Origin: Priestia endophytica DSM 13796
Lineage (GTDB): Bacteria > Bacillota > Bacilli > Bacillales > Bacillaceae_H
Direction of reading: 5' to 3'
DNA length: 64,000 bases
Assembly (NCBI RefSeq): GCF_900115845.1
Contig: NZ_FOXX01000002.1
Coordinates: forward strand, 372,001-436,000
Shown here: positions 40,548 to 49,557 of the stretch, piece by piece
Layout: every line of letters starts with the position of its first letter
Position numbering within the stretch: position 1 is the first letter of the stretch
Program-made: the position numbers and the translations under genes
Notes under the pieces: generated by a model
Database searches by the model: none
Told to the model about the DNA's origin: nothing
What the model saw: the letters and a program-made list of their open reading frames with translations, nothing else

Positions 40548-41878
40548 AGAAGCAACCGCTTTTTGCACAAATTTTAATTGTATTTACCGCGGTTATCTGC
40601 TTAATGGGAGCGATGATTTTAATTTTTGTCAGAGGAACGCTTAATGAATTTTTTACAAGTGAAACATATGCAACAATTGAGGCTTCACAGCAAACATTAA
40701 CAAGCCATAACGAACCTTTTCAAACGCTTCAAGACTTGAAGCAGCAGCAAAACCTGCGCTCTGTTCAACACGTATTTCTTGGGGTTAATGGAGAGATTGC
40801 TAATGATACGAGCTTACCAAACAACGTGCTCAACTTTTTATATAAGCAAGCAATAAGCCAAGAGAAGAATACACAACGTTATAAGCTGAATGTCCACAAT
40901 CAAGAAATGCTTTATGCGATTAGAAAAATTCGTGTAGAAGGCGAAGGTTTTTATCAAATTTCTTATATGTGGGATTCCTATCGCCAGCAGCTTGTGAAAA
41001 CATTGTTTAAACGTATTTTTCTCGTTTCTTTAATTGTTCTTTTATGCGGAATTTTAATTGCTTTTTTCTTTTCAAAATGGCTCGCAAAGCCAATTGTAGA
41101 GATGAAGCAACATGTTCAGCGCATTGCTAATCGAAAATGGGATAGTACGCTTGAAACAGATCGGTCAGATGAAATAGGGGTTCTTGCTCATTCGATTGAT
41201 GAGATGCGCGTTCAGCTTAAAAAGCAGGATGAAGCACAGCAATCGATGCTTCAAAATATTTCGCACGATTTAAAAACTCCTATTATGGTTATTCGAAGCT
41301 ATACGGAAGCTCTACGTGATGGCATTCATCCAAATGGAACGTTTGAAAGCACCCTTGAAACGATTGATGGTGAAGCGAATCGTCTAGAAAGTAAAATTAA
41401 AGATTTACTTTATTTGACAAAGCTTGACTACGTTTCTCAACAAAATCAAGAGAAGCACAAAGTAGAAATGGACGTTCTTGTAAAAGAGGTTGTTCAGCGA
41501 CTGCGGACAAATAGACCGGATGTTTCTGTTAATGTAGCATGTCCTTCCCTTGTTGTTTATGGTCAGGAAGAGCATTTTCGTGTTATATGTGAAAACATGC
41601 TAGATAATGCTTTAAAATATGCAAAAGAGCACGTTTCAATCCGTTTGGAAGAAAGAGAAGATACGGTTTTTCTTTCTTTTTATAACGATGGACCACATCT
41701 TGAAGAAAATTTAATTCAGAGATTATTTCAACCTTTTCAAAAAGGGGACAAAGGAAACTTTGGTCTTGGATTAGCGATTGTGAAGCGTCTTGTGACGCTT
41801 TATGAAGGGGAAATCTCAGTAAAAAATAATGAGCATGGAGTTCTATTTTTACTTGAATTCCCAAATCAAAAGCAATAA
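40544..41878 (+). CDS. cssS: Secretion-stress sensor kinase CssS
   Basis: 444 residues. Two membrane spans (~10-30 and ~162-185) flank an extracytoplasmic sensor domain of ~130 residues. A HAMP region follows, then His241 in NISHDLKTPIMVIRSY and the ATPase motifs NMLDNALKYA and GLGLAIVKRL. Overlap with cssR and overall match identify it as CssS, which detects unfolded secreted protein outside the membrane. Confidence 0.9.
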   Translation: MKKQPLFAQILIVFTAVICLMGAMILIFVRGTLNEFFTSETYATIEASQQTLTSHNEPFQTLQDLKQQQNLRSVQHVFLGVNGEIANDTSLPNNVLNFLYKQAISQEKNTQRYKLNVHNQEMLYAIRKIRVEGEGFYQISYMWDSYRQQLVKTLFKRIFLVSLIVLLCGILIAFFFSKWLAKPIVEMKQHVQRIANRKWDSTLETDRSDEIGVLAHSIDEMRVQLKKQDEAQQSMLQNISHDLKTPIMVIRSYTEALRDGIHPNGTFESTLETIDGEANRLESKIKDLLYLTKLDYVSQQNQEKHKVEMDVLVKEVVQRLRTNRPDVSVNVACPSLVVYGQEEHFRVICENMLDNALKYAKEHVSIRLEEREDTVFLSFYNDGPHLEENLIQRLFQPFQKGDKGNFGLGLAIVKRLVTLYEGEISVKNNEHGVLFLLEFPNQKQ

Positions 41879-41954
41879 ATTTCTATTTGTTATGCAACAA
41901 TTCTTCTTTCCCTTCATATGTTTTATAACAGAATGAAGGAAAGGAGACATGAAA

Positions 41955-42062
41955 ATGGAACAAGGAGAAGATAAAAGAAAAGAGCAACAAGTCTTTACGC
42001 CTGTTGAAGAGTTTCCAACCATTTTAGATTTAATTAACGACTATTACGGATCCTGTAAATAA
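41955..42062 (+). CDS. Small acidic protein behind cssRS
   Basis: 35 residues from ATG 41955, 8 nt after AAGGAG (an ATG two codons earlier is too close). Charged head (EQGEDKRKEQQ), then FTPVEEFPTILDLINDYYGS and a final Cys-Lys. No membrane span. It has its own strong terminator. Unrecognised. Confidence 0.6.
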   Translation: MEQGEDKRKEQQVFTPVEEFPTILDLINDYYGSCK

Positions 42063-42065
42063 GTG

Positions 42066-42104
42066 AAAGCTCTAGGTTTTAATATAGCCTAGAGCTCTTT
42101 TTTA
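42066..42104 (+). terminator. Terminator of the small acidic gene
   Basis: AGCTCTAGG / CCTAGAGCT stem followed by CTTTTTT. Confidence 0.85.
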
Positions 42105-42209
42105 TTTTAAAAAATGAAGTTGGGAACAAATAACTTTTTATTTCACAAAATTAATGTTATACTAAGTGTAGTAATTGTTAACTTTTCAAACAAAGGGGAG
42201 TTGAAATAT

Positions 42210-42341
42210 ATGTTAGCGATTATGAGACCATTACTTATTGGGTTTTTCTCAATAACGGCAACATTTTTATTAGTATTTCAATCAATTGAGATTTCACACG
42301 CTTTTCAAGCGTTATTTTCTCACAACACGTACGATAAATAA
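42210..42341 (+). CDS. Small single-span membrane protein
   Basis: 43 residues from ATG 42210 behind CAAAGGGGAGTTGAAATAT. MRPLLIGFFSITATFLLVFQ forms one membrane helix, then a short tail (SHNTYDK). Extended -10 promoter TGTTATACT at 42155-42163. Ends in a strong terminator. Unrecognised. Confidence 0.6.
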   Translation: MLAIMRPLLIGFFSITATFLLVFQSIEISHAFQALFSHNTYDK

Positions 42342-42356
42342 ACGTTCAGTTTATAG

Positions 42357-42391
42357 AAAAGGAAGCACGCAAACTCGTGCTTCCTTTTTAA
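42357..42391. terminator. Bidirectional terminator
   Basis: AAAAGGAAGCACG / CGTGCTTCCTTTT around CAAACT. Serves the small membrane gene and the converging nucleotidase gene. Confidence 0.9.
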
Positions 42392-42927
42392 TAAAATGCT
42401 TTTGTTTGAAGAAAGTCTTCAAATTCGAGCCAGCTTTTCACACGAGGAACATTGATGTTGCGGTTGTATGGATAATCCATCGCAACAACCTGTCGTCCTG
42501 CATCCTTGAACGCTTCTAAGTTATGAGGAGCATCGTCAAAAAGCAGATCGCCCTTTACTTGATTTTTTTGGTGTGTAAAAATGATTTTCTTTGCCCCAAT
42601 AAAAGGGATATGATTTCTGACCCACAGTTCTTTTTCGGTGTATGCATAGGTATGACTCGTTGTAACGATAAAAATATTGTAGTGTTTATGAAGCCTTTCG
42701 AGAACTTCAATAGCATTTGGCAGCGGCTTTAGATTTAGAAAAAGTCCTTCTTCATCTAAGTAGTCGTAAATTTTATTTCCACACTCTTTTTTTACATATT
42801 TTGCTGAGTCCCAGCATAGTAAACGATCTACTGATAAATTATCGTTATAATCTTCATTGTACCGCTTATGCCAATCTGTCATAAGGTCGCATAAAACAGA
42901 ATCCATATCAATAAGCAGTGTCTTCAT
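42388..42927 (-). CDS. 5'(3')-deoxyribonucleotidase, HAD family
   Basis: 179 residues. ATG after CAAAAGGAGTAACTATA. HAD motif I DMDSVLCDLMTDW with the nucleophile and acid Asp pair, motif II IVTTSHT and motif III/IV LLFDDAPHNLEAF. This is the NT5C-type deoxynucleotidase family, which removes phosphate from dNMPs or related compounds. Physiological substrate not known. Monocistronic. Confidence 0.85.
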   Translation of the reverse strand: MKTLLIDMDSVLCDLMTDWHKRYNEDYNDNLSVDRLLCWDSAKYVKKECGNKIYDYLDEEGLFLNLKPLPNAIEVLERLHKHYNIFIVTTSHTYAYTEKELWVRNHIPFIGAKKIIFTHQKNQVKGDLLFDDAPHNLEAFKDAGRQVVAMDYPYNRNINVPRVKSWLEFEDFLQTKAFY

Positions 42928-43098
42928 TATAGTTACTCCTTTTGTGCAATCTGCTTTTCATTATATAAAACATAAGCCTGAAAAGAAAATGAAGTTTCCT
43001 ATTATTCTTTGAGCGTAGCGTAAATTTACGGTAAAATGAAGAATAGTAAGGCAAGGGGATATTGCTATTATATGAACAAACGATAAGGGGAATTATAC

Positions 43099-43506
43099 AT
43101 GAATATTGCTTTTTTTCTGATACCAAAACAAGAAGTTGTTACTGTTAACATTGAATGGACGATGAGGCAAGCGTTAGAAAAAATGGAATATCATCGTTAC
43201 AAATCCATTCCAGTTATTGATCAGCAAGGTCATTACATAGGAGTCTTAACAGAAGGAGATTTGCTCTGGAAGCTAAAAAGTGAACAGTTTACATTTGAAG
43301 ATACGCCGCGTATTCCACTTTCTAACGTGCCAAGGCATGAGAAAGTAGAAGCAATCTCGATTAATGAGAAAGTGGATCATATGTTTTTAAGTGTGATGGA
43401 GCGCAACTTTGTTCCAGTTGTAGACGATCAGGGGATTTTTATTGGGATTATTAGAAGACGCGAAATTATGGAGTTCTATGTTAATAGACTAGTCATAGAG
43501 GAGTGA
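43099..43506 (+). CDS. Tandem CBS-domain protein
   Basis: 135 residues. ATG follows AAGGGGAATTATAC. Two CBS motifs (MRQALEKMEYHRYKSIPVID and VDHMFLSVMERNFVPVVDD) make up the whole protein, so it is a free-standing adenine-nucleotide sensor module. B. subtilis has similar ones (for example DarB, a c-di-AMP receptor), but the sequence is not close enough to call it DarB. The sirtuin gene begins 13 nt later. Confidence 0.82.
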   Translation: MNIAFFLIPKQEVVTVNIEWTMRQALEKMEYHRYKSIPVIDQQGHYIGVLTEGDLLWKLKSEQFTFEDTPRIPLSNVPRHEKVEAISINEKVDHMFLSVMERNFVPVVDDQGIFIGIIRRREIMEFYVNRLVIEE

Positions 43507-43518
43507 ATATTAATTTTC

Positions 43519-44259
43519 ATGACAGATATTGAAAAAGTTCAAAAGCTAATTAAGCAAGCAGATACAATTACTTTCTTCACAGGAGCAGGAATGAGCACAG
43601 AATCAGGCCTTCCGGATTTTCGTTCTTCAAATGGATTATATAAACAAAATATGAATTTTACAGACATTGTTTCGCTTGATTTTTATGAAAAAGATCCAGT
43701 CTTATTTTGGACGCTTTTTAAAGATATTTTTAGAATTAGAATGCTTCATAACTATGTACCAAATAAAGGGTACCATTACATATCAAAACTGCAGGAAAAA
43801 GAGAAGAACATTCGTGTTATTACCCAAAATATTGACGGCCTTCATTATGATTCAGGACATGAACCAGTCTATGAAATTCACGGTACAATCAAAAAAGCGC
43901 ACTGTCGTTCTTGCTATCGTGAGTATGATTTAAAATATTTAAATGAACATGATTGTCCAAGATGTAAGGAATGTGGGGAAATTTTAAAACCTAATGTTGT
44001 ACTTTTCGGCGATCCAATTCAGCAATTTGAAGAAGCGGTAAGAGATGCTCTGCAATCCGATTTGTTTTTTGTGCTTGGCTCGTCACTTGAAGTAGGACCA
44101 GTAAACCAAATTCCGCTTATCGTGAAAGAACATACAGATGCAAAGCTCATTATCATTAATCGAGAGGCAACGCGCTTTGATTCGCTTTTTGATTACGTTT
44201 TTCATATGAATATTAGCGATGCTTTTCAACACATTTTAGGGCCGCTGCATAACGTATAA
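43519..44259 (+). CDS. srtN: Sir2-type NAD-dependent protein deacetylase SrtN
   Basis: 246 residues. NAD-binding FFTGAGMSTESGLPDFRS, TQNIDGLHYDSGH with catalytic His in EIHGTIKKAHC, and zinc cysteines CRSCYREYD and CPRCKECGE. Complete catalytic set. It removes acetyl groups from lysines using NAD+. The ribosome-binding site (AGAGGAG) is ~15 nt from the ATG, which suggests coupling to the CBS gene. Position near the MerR, CNNM and MscS genes mirrors the B. subtilis yhd region (yhdZ). Confidence 0.93.
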   Translation: MTDIEKVQKLIKQADTITFFTGAGMSTESGLPDFRSSNGLYKQNMNFTDIVSLDFYEKDPVLFWTLFKDIFRIRMLHNYVPNKGYHYISKLQEKEKNIRVITQNIDGLHYDSGHEPVYEIHGTIKKAHCRSCYREYDLKYLNEHDCPRCKECGEILKPNVVLFGDPIQQFEEAVRDALQSDLFFVLGSSLEVGPVNQIPLIVKEHTDAKLIIINREATRFDSLFDYVFHMNISDAFQHILGPLHNV

Positions 44260-44356
44260 GAAAACAAGCTTTTATGTTAGAAGCCAAACTGTCACGTTTG
44301 ACTGTATGGTTTTTGTATTGTATGATTAATTTAATTAAAATGAAAGAGGTGATAGG

Positions 44357-44778
44357 ATGGGGCAGAGTATCGGATAAGTGAATTGGCTCAAAAAGCTAAT
44401 GTATCTAAACGGACAATTGATTATTATACAACAAAAGGGTTATTAAAAGCTGTTCGTTCTCCATCAAACTATCGCTTCTATTCGGAGCAAGCTTTAGAAG
44501 ACCTCAAATTTATTGAGCAATGTAAAAATGAACATATGCCTTTGTGTGAAATTAAACAGCGCTTAGATATGGTTCGCTCATTAGAAAAAGACAATGAGGC
44601 TCTTAAAAAACAGGCTGAATATTTAGAAGGACGGATGGAACGGCTAGAACACGATATTTGTGAGCTTTTGCCTTTTTTTCAGCTGTTAAATGACGGGGAA
44701 AAACGTACAATAAATCACAAATTGTCCGATCGTAGCTCAGCACTTATGAACTCGCTAGCATCATTGCGAAATATTTGA
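44357..44778 (+). pseudogene. MerR-family regulator with a frameshift at codon 2
   Basis: ATG 44357 has a good site (GAAAGAGGTGATAGG), but its frame ends after six codons. One frame over, the text AEYRISELAQKANVSKRTIDYYT begins at once. This is the obligatory start of a MerR HTH domain, followed by a coiled coil (~60-95 of the intact form). The join is the GGGG run at 44359-44362; five G would restore a ~140-residue protein. A TTG at 44383 could start translation but has no site and loses the first HTH strand. It may be a sequencing error, a real mutation or slippage control. Like yhdQ beside yhdP, it precedes a CNNM gene. Confidence 0.75.
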
Positions 44779-44847
44779 GCTCATTCGTGTAAAAGTTAGT
44801 CTGAATATTTAAAAATAAAGATATAATAGTAAAAATTTCGGATTATT

Positions 44848-44893
44848 AGGAGGTGACACCTCGCTTACTTTTGGTAAGTGGGGGCTTTATTTG
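44848..44893 (+). promoter_or_regulatory. Shine-Dalgarno separated from start codon by a hairpin (CNNM copy 3)
   Basis: AGGAGGTGA at 44848-44856 lies 37 nt from TTG 44891. CCTCGCTTAC (44859-44868) and GTAAGTGGGG (44874-44883) pair over 10 bp with two G-U pairs around TTTTG. The fold leaves ~12 nt effective spacing. No other in-frame start lies between. Confidence 0.7.
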
Positions 44894-46258
44894 GACATAT
44901 TAAACTTGGTGCTTGTGGCGATTTTAATCGCCTTAACTGCTTTCTTCGTAGCATCGGAGTTTGCCATTGTGAAAGTGAGGAGCTCACAAATTGATCAGCT
45001 CGTTGCAGAGGGAGGACGAAATGCTCTTGCAGCTAAAAAAGTCGTCTCACATCTTGATGAGTATTTATCAGCGTGTCAGCTTGGTATTACTGTAACAGCT
45101 TTAGGATTAGGATGGCTTGGTGAGCCAACTGTTCAAAGGTTGCTTAACCCGCTGTTTGTAGAGCTGAATATACCATCTACACTTTCTCATATTCTTACAT
45201 TTGGTATCGCATTTGCTTCCGTAACGTTTTTACACGTTGTTGTTGGGGAGCTTGCACCAAAAACAGTAGCCATTCAAAAAGCTGAGCAAGTGACGCTTTT
45301 ATCAGCGCGTCCTCTTATTTTGTTTTACAAAGTAATGTATCCATTCATTTGGGTATTAAACGGTTCAGCTCGTTTGTTTGTAGGAATGTTTGGACTTCGT
45401 CCAGCAAGTGAACACGAGATGGTTCACTCGGAAGAAGAGCTCCGTCTTTTGCTATCTGAAAGCTATAAAAGCGGCGAGATTAACCAATCTGAGTTTAAAT
45501 ATGTAAATAAAATCTTTGAATTTGATGATCGTGTAGCGAAAGAAATCATGGTTCCTCGTACAGAGATGATAAGTCTTTCAAAGGATGAGTCTATTATAAA
45601 AGCAATTGAGATTATCCGTGAAGAAAAATTTACTCGCTATCCGATTATTGACGGGGATAAAGATCATATTATCGGGTTATTAAATGTAAAAGAAATGTTT
45701 GCAGATCTTGTTCATGAAAAACAGCCAGACGAGAAGTCACTTGAACAATATACAAGACCCATCATTCAGGTCATTGATTCTATTCCCATTCACGATCTTC
45801 TGCTTAAAATGCAAAGAGAGCGAATTCATATGGCAGTCTTAATTGACGAATATGGTGGAACAAGCGGTCTTGTAACTGTTGAAGACATTTTAGAAGAAAT
45901 TGTGGGCGAAATTCGCGATGAATTTGACACAGACGAAATCCCAGAGATTCGTAAAATTAAAGAAAACCACTATCTTGTTGATGGAAAATTACTTGTAAGT
46001 GAGATTAATAACTTATTAGGAATTGAAATTGACGATGAAGACATTGATACTATTGGAGGATGGATTCTAACAGAAAAGCTTGATGTGAAACAAGGAGACG
46101 TTGTCGAGCACGGAGAATTCAAGTTCAAAGTGGTGGAAATGGATAGCCATCACATCAAGTATATTGAAGTCACAAAACCATCTGCTCCAAGGTTGTTAAA
46201 AACTCAGCAAGCTTCAGCTCCAATGAAGACGGCACAGCAGTCTGAAGCAATGTCTTAA
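44891..46258 (+). CDS. CNNM/CorC-family transporter (MpfA/YhdP-like), copy 3
   Basis: 455 residues, TTG start. CNNM membrane domain ([49 protein letters not shown]), CBS pair ([35 protein letters not shown]), CorC domain and a Gln/Ala/Ser-rich tail absent from the other copies. Adjacent to a MerR gene, as yhdP (mpfA, Mg2+ export) is to yhdQ in B. subtilis, so it is the best MpfA candidate of the three. The metal is inferred. Confidence 0.88.
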   Translation: MDILNLVLVAILIALTAFFVASEFAIVKVRSSQIDQLVAEGGRNALAAKKVVSHLDEYLSACQLGITVTALGLGWLGEPTVQRLLNPLFVELNIPSTLSHILTFGIAFASVTFLHVVVGELAPKTVAIQKAEQVTLLSARPLILFYKVMYPFIWVLNGSARLFVGMFGLRPASEHEMVHSEEELRLLLSESYKSGEINQSEFKYVNKIFEFDDRVAKEIMVPRTEMISLSKDESIIKAIEIIREEKFTRYPIIDGDKDHIIGLLNVKEMFADLVHEKQPDEKSLEQYTRPIIQVIDSIPIHDLLLKMQRERIHMAVLIDEYGGTSGLVTVEDILEEIVGEIRDEFDTDEIPEIRKIKENHYLVDGKLLVSEINNLLGIEIDDEDIDTIGGWILTEKLDVKQGDVVEHGEFKFKVVEMDSHHIKYIEVTKPSAPRLLKTQQASAPMKTAQQSEAMS

Positions 46259-46277
46259 TAATAGAAGAAAGAAATGA

Positions 46278-46309
46278 AAACAGCTAATCGCTTTTGCGAT
46301 TAGCTGTTT
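46278..46309. terminator. Terminator between CNNM copy 3 and the MscS gene
   Basis: AAACAGCTAATCGC / GCGATTAGCTGTTT, a 14-bp perfect stem with TTTT loop. It overlaps the end of the converging mscS-type gene. Confidence 0.82.
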
Positions 46310-47403
46310 GCGCGTTGAAACTGATTTTCAGCAAGTGGATGGTCATTTTGCTGTACAACAAGCGTTTGTGTTGGATATGCAATAGAAACGTCGTACTTTT
46401 CTAAGATACCGATTATTTTATAATTTACATCTTCACGAATGCGGAGATACTCTACATAGGCAGTGTTGGTAGAGAAAAAGTAGACAAGTAAATCAAGGCT
46501 AGATTGACTAAAGTCTTCAAAGCGAACGATAATGGTTTCTTTATCAACTTCATCATGATTTTCAAGCATGCTTTGAATTTCTTCCACACACGATTTCACG
46601 ACGTGAAGAGGTGTATTGTATGTCAAACTTAACGTGAAGGAAACTTGACGTTTTCCCATCTTAGACCAGTTAATAATCGATTCACTTGAAAGGGTCGCGT
46701 TTGGTACAGTAACAAGCGCTTGATCAAATGTTCGTACTTTTGTACTTCGGAATGTAATATCTTCTACAACCCCTTCAACACTTGGTGTTTTAATCCAATC
46801 TCCCATTGTAAAAGGTTTTTCTGTAATGATAATAATCCCGCCAAAAAGGTTTGCGATCGCATCCTTTGCCGCAAGAGCAAATGCCAATCCTCCAATCCCA
46901 AGGCCTGCTACAAATGTACTTACGTTAAAGCCCCACTCTTGTGCAATAATAGAAATTGCCATAACAATAACAAGTGAGCGAATAAGCTTTTGCACAAATG
47001 GAATAATAATTCTATCAACTTGAATGTCAAATTTTTTAATAAAGGTAGCCATGAAAATAGCAGTTGAGCCTGCTACATTGTAAACTCCCCATCCAATCAT
47101 CGCGATAAATAACGAGCGAAAAAGATGACGATGAAGATCATGCTCTAGCACTGTATATGGGAAATATTTAAGCGCTAACTGGAGACCAATGATAACAAAA
47201 AGCCATCTTATTGGCTTTTCAAATCCTTCTAATATTGTTGTAATAAGATTAATTCGTTTGTGACGAGCGAAACCAAGTACAAGTTTGAAAAGGTACGACG
47301 TAAATAGTTTGCGAAGTCCTAAAAAGAGAACAAAGATCACTACTGATATTCCAATTCTTTTCCATGTTTCAATATCTACATTTAAACCCAATATTTCCAA
47401 GCC
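46300..47403 (-). CDS. MscS-family mechanosensitive channel (YhdY-like)
   Basis: 367 residues from TTG (start base 47403), 6 nt after GGAGGG; an ATG 12 codons upstream has no site. Membrane segments at ~15-35, ~60-85 and ~100-130, then the pore helix VAGLGIGGLAFALAAKDAIANLFGG and the beta domain GDWIKTPSVEGVVEDI, as in MscS. It releases solutes on hypo-osmotic shock. Neighbourhood matches yhdY near yhdZ in B. subtilis. Confidence 0.87.
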   Translation of the reverse strand, partial: GLEILGLNVDIETWKRIGISVVIFVLFLGLRKLFTSYLFKLVLGFARHKRINLITTILEGFEKPIRWLFVIIGLQLALKYFPYTVLEHDLHRHLFRSLFIAMIGWGVYNVAGSTAIFMATFIKKFDIQVDRIIIPFVQKLIRSLVIVMAISIIAQEWGFNVSTFVAGLGIGGLAFALAAKDAIANLFGGIIIITEKPFTMGDWIKTPSVEGVVEDITFRSTKVRTFDQALVTVPNATLSSESIINWSKMGKRQVSFTLSLTYNTPLHVVKSCVEEIQSMLENHDEVDKETIIVRFEDFSQSSLDLLVYFFSTNTAYVEYLRIREDVNYKIIGILEKYDVSIAYPTQTLVVQQNDHPLAENQFQRANS

Positions 47404-47590
47404 TTTCCCTCCAAATTTATAAATCTCACGCCTAATCATTCTATTAAAATAGTAACAAATGCATATATATGATACCCTTTAATTAGCATGATTATACTTA
47501 TAATAAAACTTTTTGATAAGATTTAAAAGAGTAAAGAGAAATGCTATTTTAGAAAAGTAAACAAGAGGAAGTAATTAAGGAGGAAGAATA

Positions 47591-48691
47591 ATGAATGAAC
47601 GATTAAAAAAAGTAACAACATGGTTAGAGGAACAAAACATTGATGGCGCTTTTTTCACTTCCACAGAAAACGTATTTTATCTTAGCGGGTTCTATACAGA
47701 TCCACACGAGCGTCTTTTAGGCTTATTGGCATCAAAAAAAGGGGATGCGATTCTTATCCTTCCTAAAATGGAAGCAACGCAAGCGAGAGATGCAGGATGG
47801 GAAGATGAAATGCTATCATATGAAGATCATGAAGAACCATGGGAAATTCTTGGTCAGAAAATAAGCGAGCTTGGGCTTCAAGGAGCAGAAGAGGTAGCAA
47901 TTGAAAAAGAAGTTTTAACATACGAAAGAGCTGAAAAACTTAGTGAGATTTTCGAAAAAGCGAGCTTTGTGGACGGATCGAAGAAGATGAATGAACTTCG
48001 TCTTATTAAAGAAGAAAACGAAATTGAGATATTGAGAAAAGCAGCACAGCTTGCGGACTATGGAGTGGAAGTAGGGGTACAAGCGTTAAAAGAAGGCGTT
48101 ACAGAAATGGACGTTGTTGCAACAATTGAATATGAGCTCAAGCGAAAAGGAATTCGCGAAATGTCATTTTCAACGCTTGTACTTTTCGGAGAAAAATCAG
48201 GTCAGCCCCACGGTAATCCAGGAAACCGTCCTTTGAAGAAGGGGGATTTTGTACTTTTTGATCTTGGTGTTGTGCTTGACGGATACTGCTCAGATATTAC
48301 AAGAACAGTTGTTTATCAAAGTGTAAGCGATAAACAAAAAGAAATTTATGATACAGTACTTCGAGCTAACAATGCCTCACTCAAAGAGAGCCGTCCTGGA
48401 ACAAGAATTGGTGACCTTGATATTGTAGCACGAGATACAATTGAGAGAGCAGGTTATGGGGAGTACTTTACACATCGCATTGGGCATGGACTAGGAATTA
48501 GCGTTCATGAGTTTCCATCAATGAGTAAAAATAATGACGGAGTGCTAAAAGAAGGAATGGTTTATACAATTGAGCCTGGTATCTATCTCTCAGATCTTGG
48601 AGGGGTTCGAATTGAAGATGATGTATTAATTACAAAAGATGGATATGAAACGCTCACAAAATTTCCAAAAGAGCTTATCGTTATTTCTTAA
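47591..48691 (+). CDS. M24-family Xaa-Pro dipeptidase (YkvY-like)
   Basis: 366 residues. ATG follows TTAAGGAGGAAGAATA. The N-terminal creatinase-like domain (~1-125) is followed by the pita-bread domain with metal ligands in FDLGVVLDGYCSDITRT, HRIGHGLGISVHE, YTIEPGIY and GGVRIEDDV. All five ligands are present. Strongly similar to B. subtilis YkvY (PapB-type proline peptidase). It cleaves Xaa-Pro dipeptides in peptide recycling. Confidence 0.9.
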   Translation: MNERLKKVTTWLEEQNIDGAFFTSTENVFYLSGFYTDPHERLLGLLASKKGDAILILPKMEATQARDAGWEDEMLSYEDHEEPWEILGQKISELGLQGAEEVAIEKEVLTYERAEKLSEIFEKASFVDGSKKMNELRLIKEENEIEILRKAAQLADYGVEVGVQALKEGVTEMDVVATIEYELKRKGIREMSFSTLVLFGEKSGQPHGNPGNRPLKKGDFVLFDLGVVLDGYCSDITRTVVYQSVSDKQKEIYDTVLRANNASLKESRPGTRIGDLDIVARDTIERAGYGEYFTHRIGHGLGISVHEFPSMSKNNDGVLKEGMVYTIEPGIYLSDLGGVRIEDDVLITKDGYETLTKFPKELIVIS

Positions 48692-48806
48692 TAAATTGTG
48701 AACAAGTGGTGACACTAATAAGAAAAGGAATTTTTTAAAACGTTATTTTCTTGTTTTCACTCCTCAATATATGGTCTAATTTGGAGGAGGGAAGGAGCTA
48801 CAAAAA

Positions 48807-49031
48807 ATGAATGAACCTAATGAAAATCAAGATGAATATAGAAAAGGAAAGCGAATATTTTGGCTAATTTGGATTGTTCCAATTATAGGAGCACTTGTTG
48901 TGGCAGCCGTTGCCTTTTTAATGCAACCAACGCCAAATGAAAAGCCTCGTGATATTGGACCACCAGCGCCAAAAGTTCCTCATGAACAGTCAACAAGTTA
49001 TATAGTAGATATGGATCACTTTCATATTTAA
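48807..49031 (+). CDS. Small membrane-anchored protein
   Basis: 74 residues. ATG after GGAAGGAGCTACAAAAA. A charged head (EPNENQDEYRKGKR), one helix (IFWLIWIVPIIGALVVAAVA) and a proline-rich extracellular tail (QPTPNEKPRDIGPPAPKVPH). No family recognised. Strong terminator follows. Confidence 0.65.
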   Translation: MNEPNENQDEYRKGKRIFWLIWIVPIIGALVVAAVAFLMQPTPNEKPRDIGPPAPKVPHEQSTSYIVDMDHFHI

Positions 49032-49062
49032 AAAAGAAGCACAAAAAGTGCTTCTTTTTTTA
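49031..49062 (+). terminator. Terminator of the small anchored gene
   Basis: AAAAAGAAGCAC / GTGCTTCTTTTT with AAAAA loop. Confidence 0.88.
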
Positions 49063-49120
49063 TGGAGATTTGTCATTATAACAGAAAGTTCGCAATAAGC
49101 TAGTATTAAATGTTAGCGAG

Positions 49121-49474
49121 GTGTTGCCCGTTGGTTTAGCTCCGTTTTCACCCGTATATTCGACCTCTCTGTTAGTAGATCATTTGTTAGTTCAGCTGCA
49201 AGCGATGAATGAAAATCAAATTCACCATGTTATTTATGGGAGTAGGCGAAGCAATCACTATTGGGAACGTCTTGTACCAAATCGAAATTGGGACGAGATT
49301 GATAAAATCATTAGACTTGTAATTCAAACGGGACAAGATCAAAAATATAAAAAAATTTTTAAGCGTACAAAGAGGATTGAGGGAGAACCTGTTGAAGTTG
49401 TTTATTTACAATTAAAAGACGGATCCTACAAACTTTCAAACGCATGGATAAACTTCGAAGGAAAAACGCTATAG
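49121..49474 (+). CDS. Free-standing toxin-like domain (polymorphic-toxin C-terminus type)
   Basis: 117 residues, GTG start (TTG 49124 also possible; site AGCGAGG is poor). MNENQIHHVIYGSRRSNHYW, IDKIIRLVIQTGQ and YLQLKDGSYKLSNAWI resemble the EndoU/BECR-like nuclease domains found at the C-termini of polymorphic toxins. There is no secretion or LXG domain. The next gene is a SUKH-type immunity protein, supporting a toxin-immunity origin. It might be a cassette left after loss of the N-terminal module, or a domesticated protein. Family assignment is tentative. Confidence 0.5.
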   Translation: MLPVGLAPFSPVYSTSLLVDHLLVQLQAMNENQIHHVIYGSRRSNHYWERLVPNRNWDEIDKIIRLVIQTGQDQKYKKIFKRTKRIEGEPVEVVYLQLKDGSYKLSNAWINFEGKTL

Positions 49475-49557
49475 CATGCTGAGAAAGTGGTGCGTCGTGT
49501 ACTGCTTTTTTTACATTTCATTTATAAAATTATTTGTGAAAAGAAAGGAAGAAAAAA

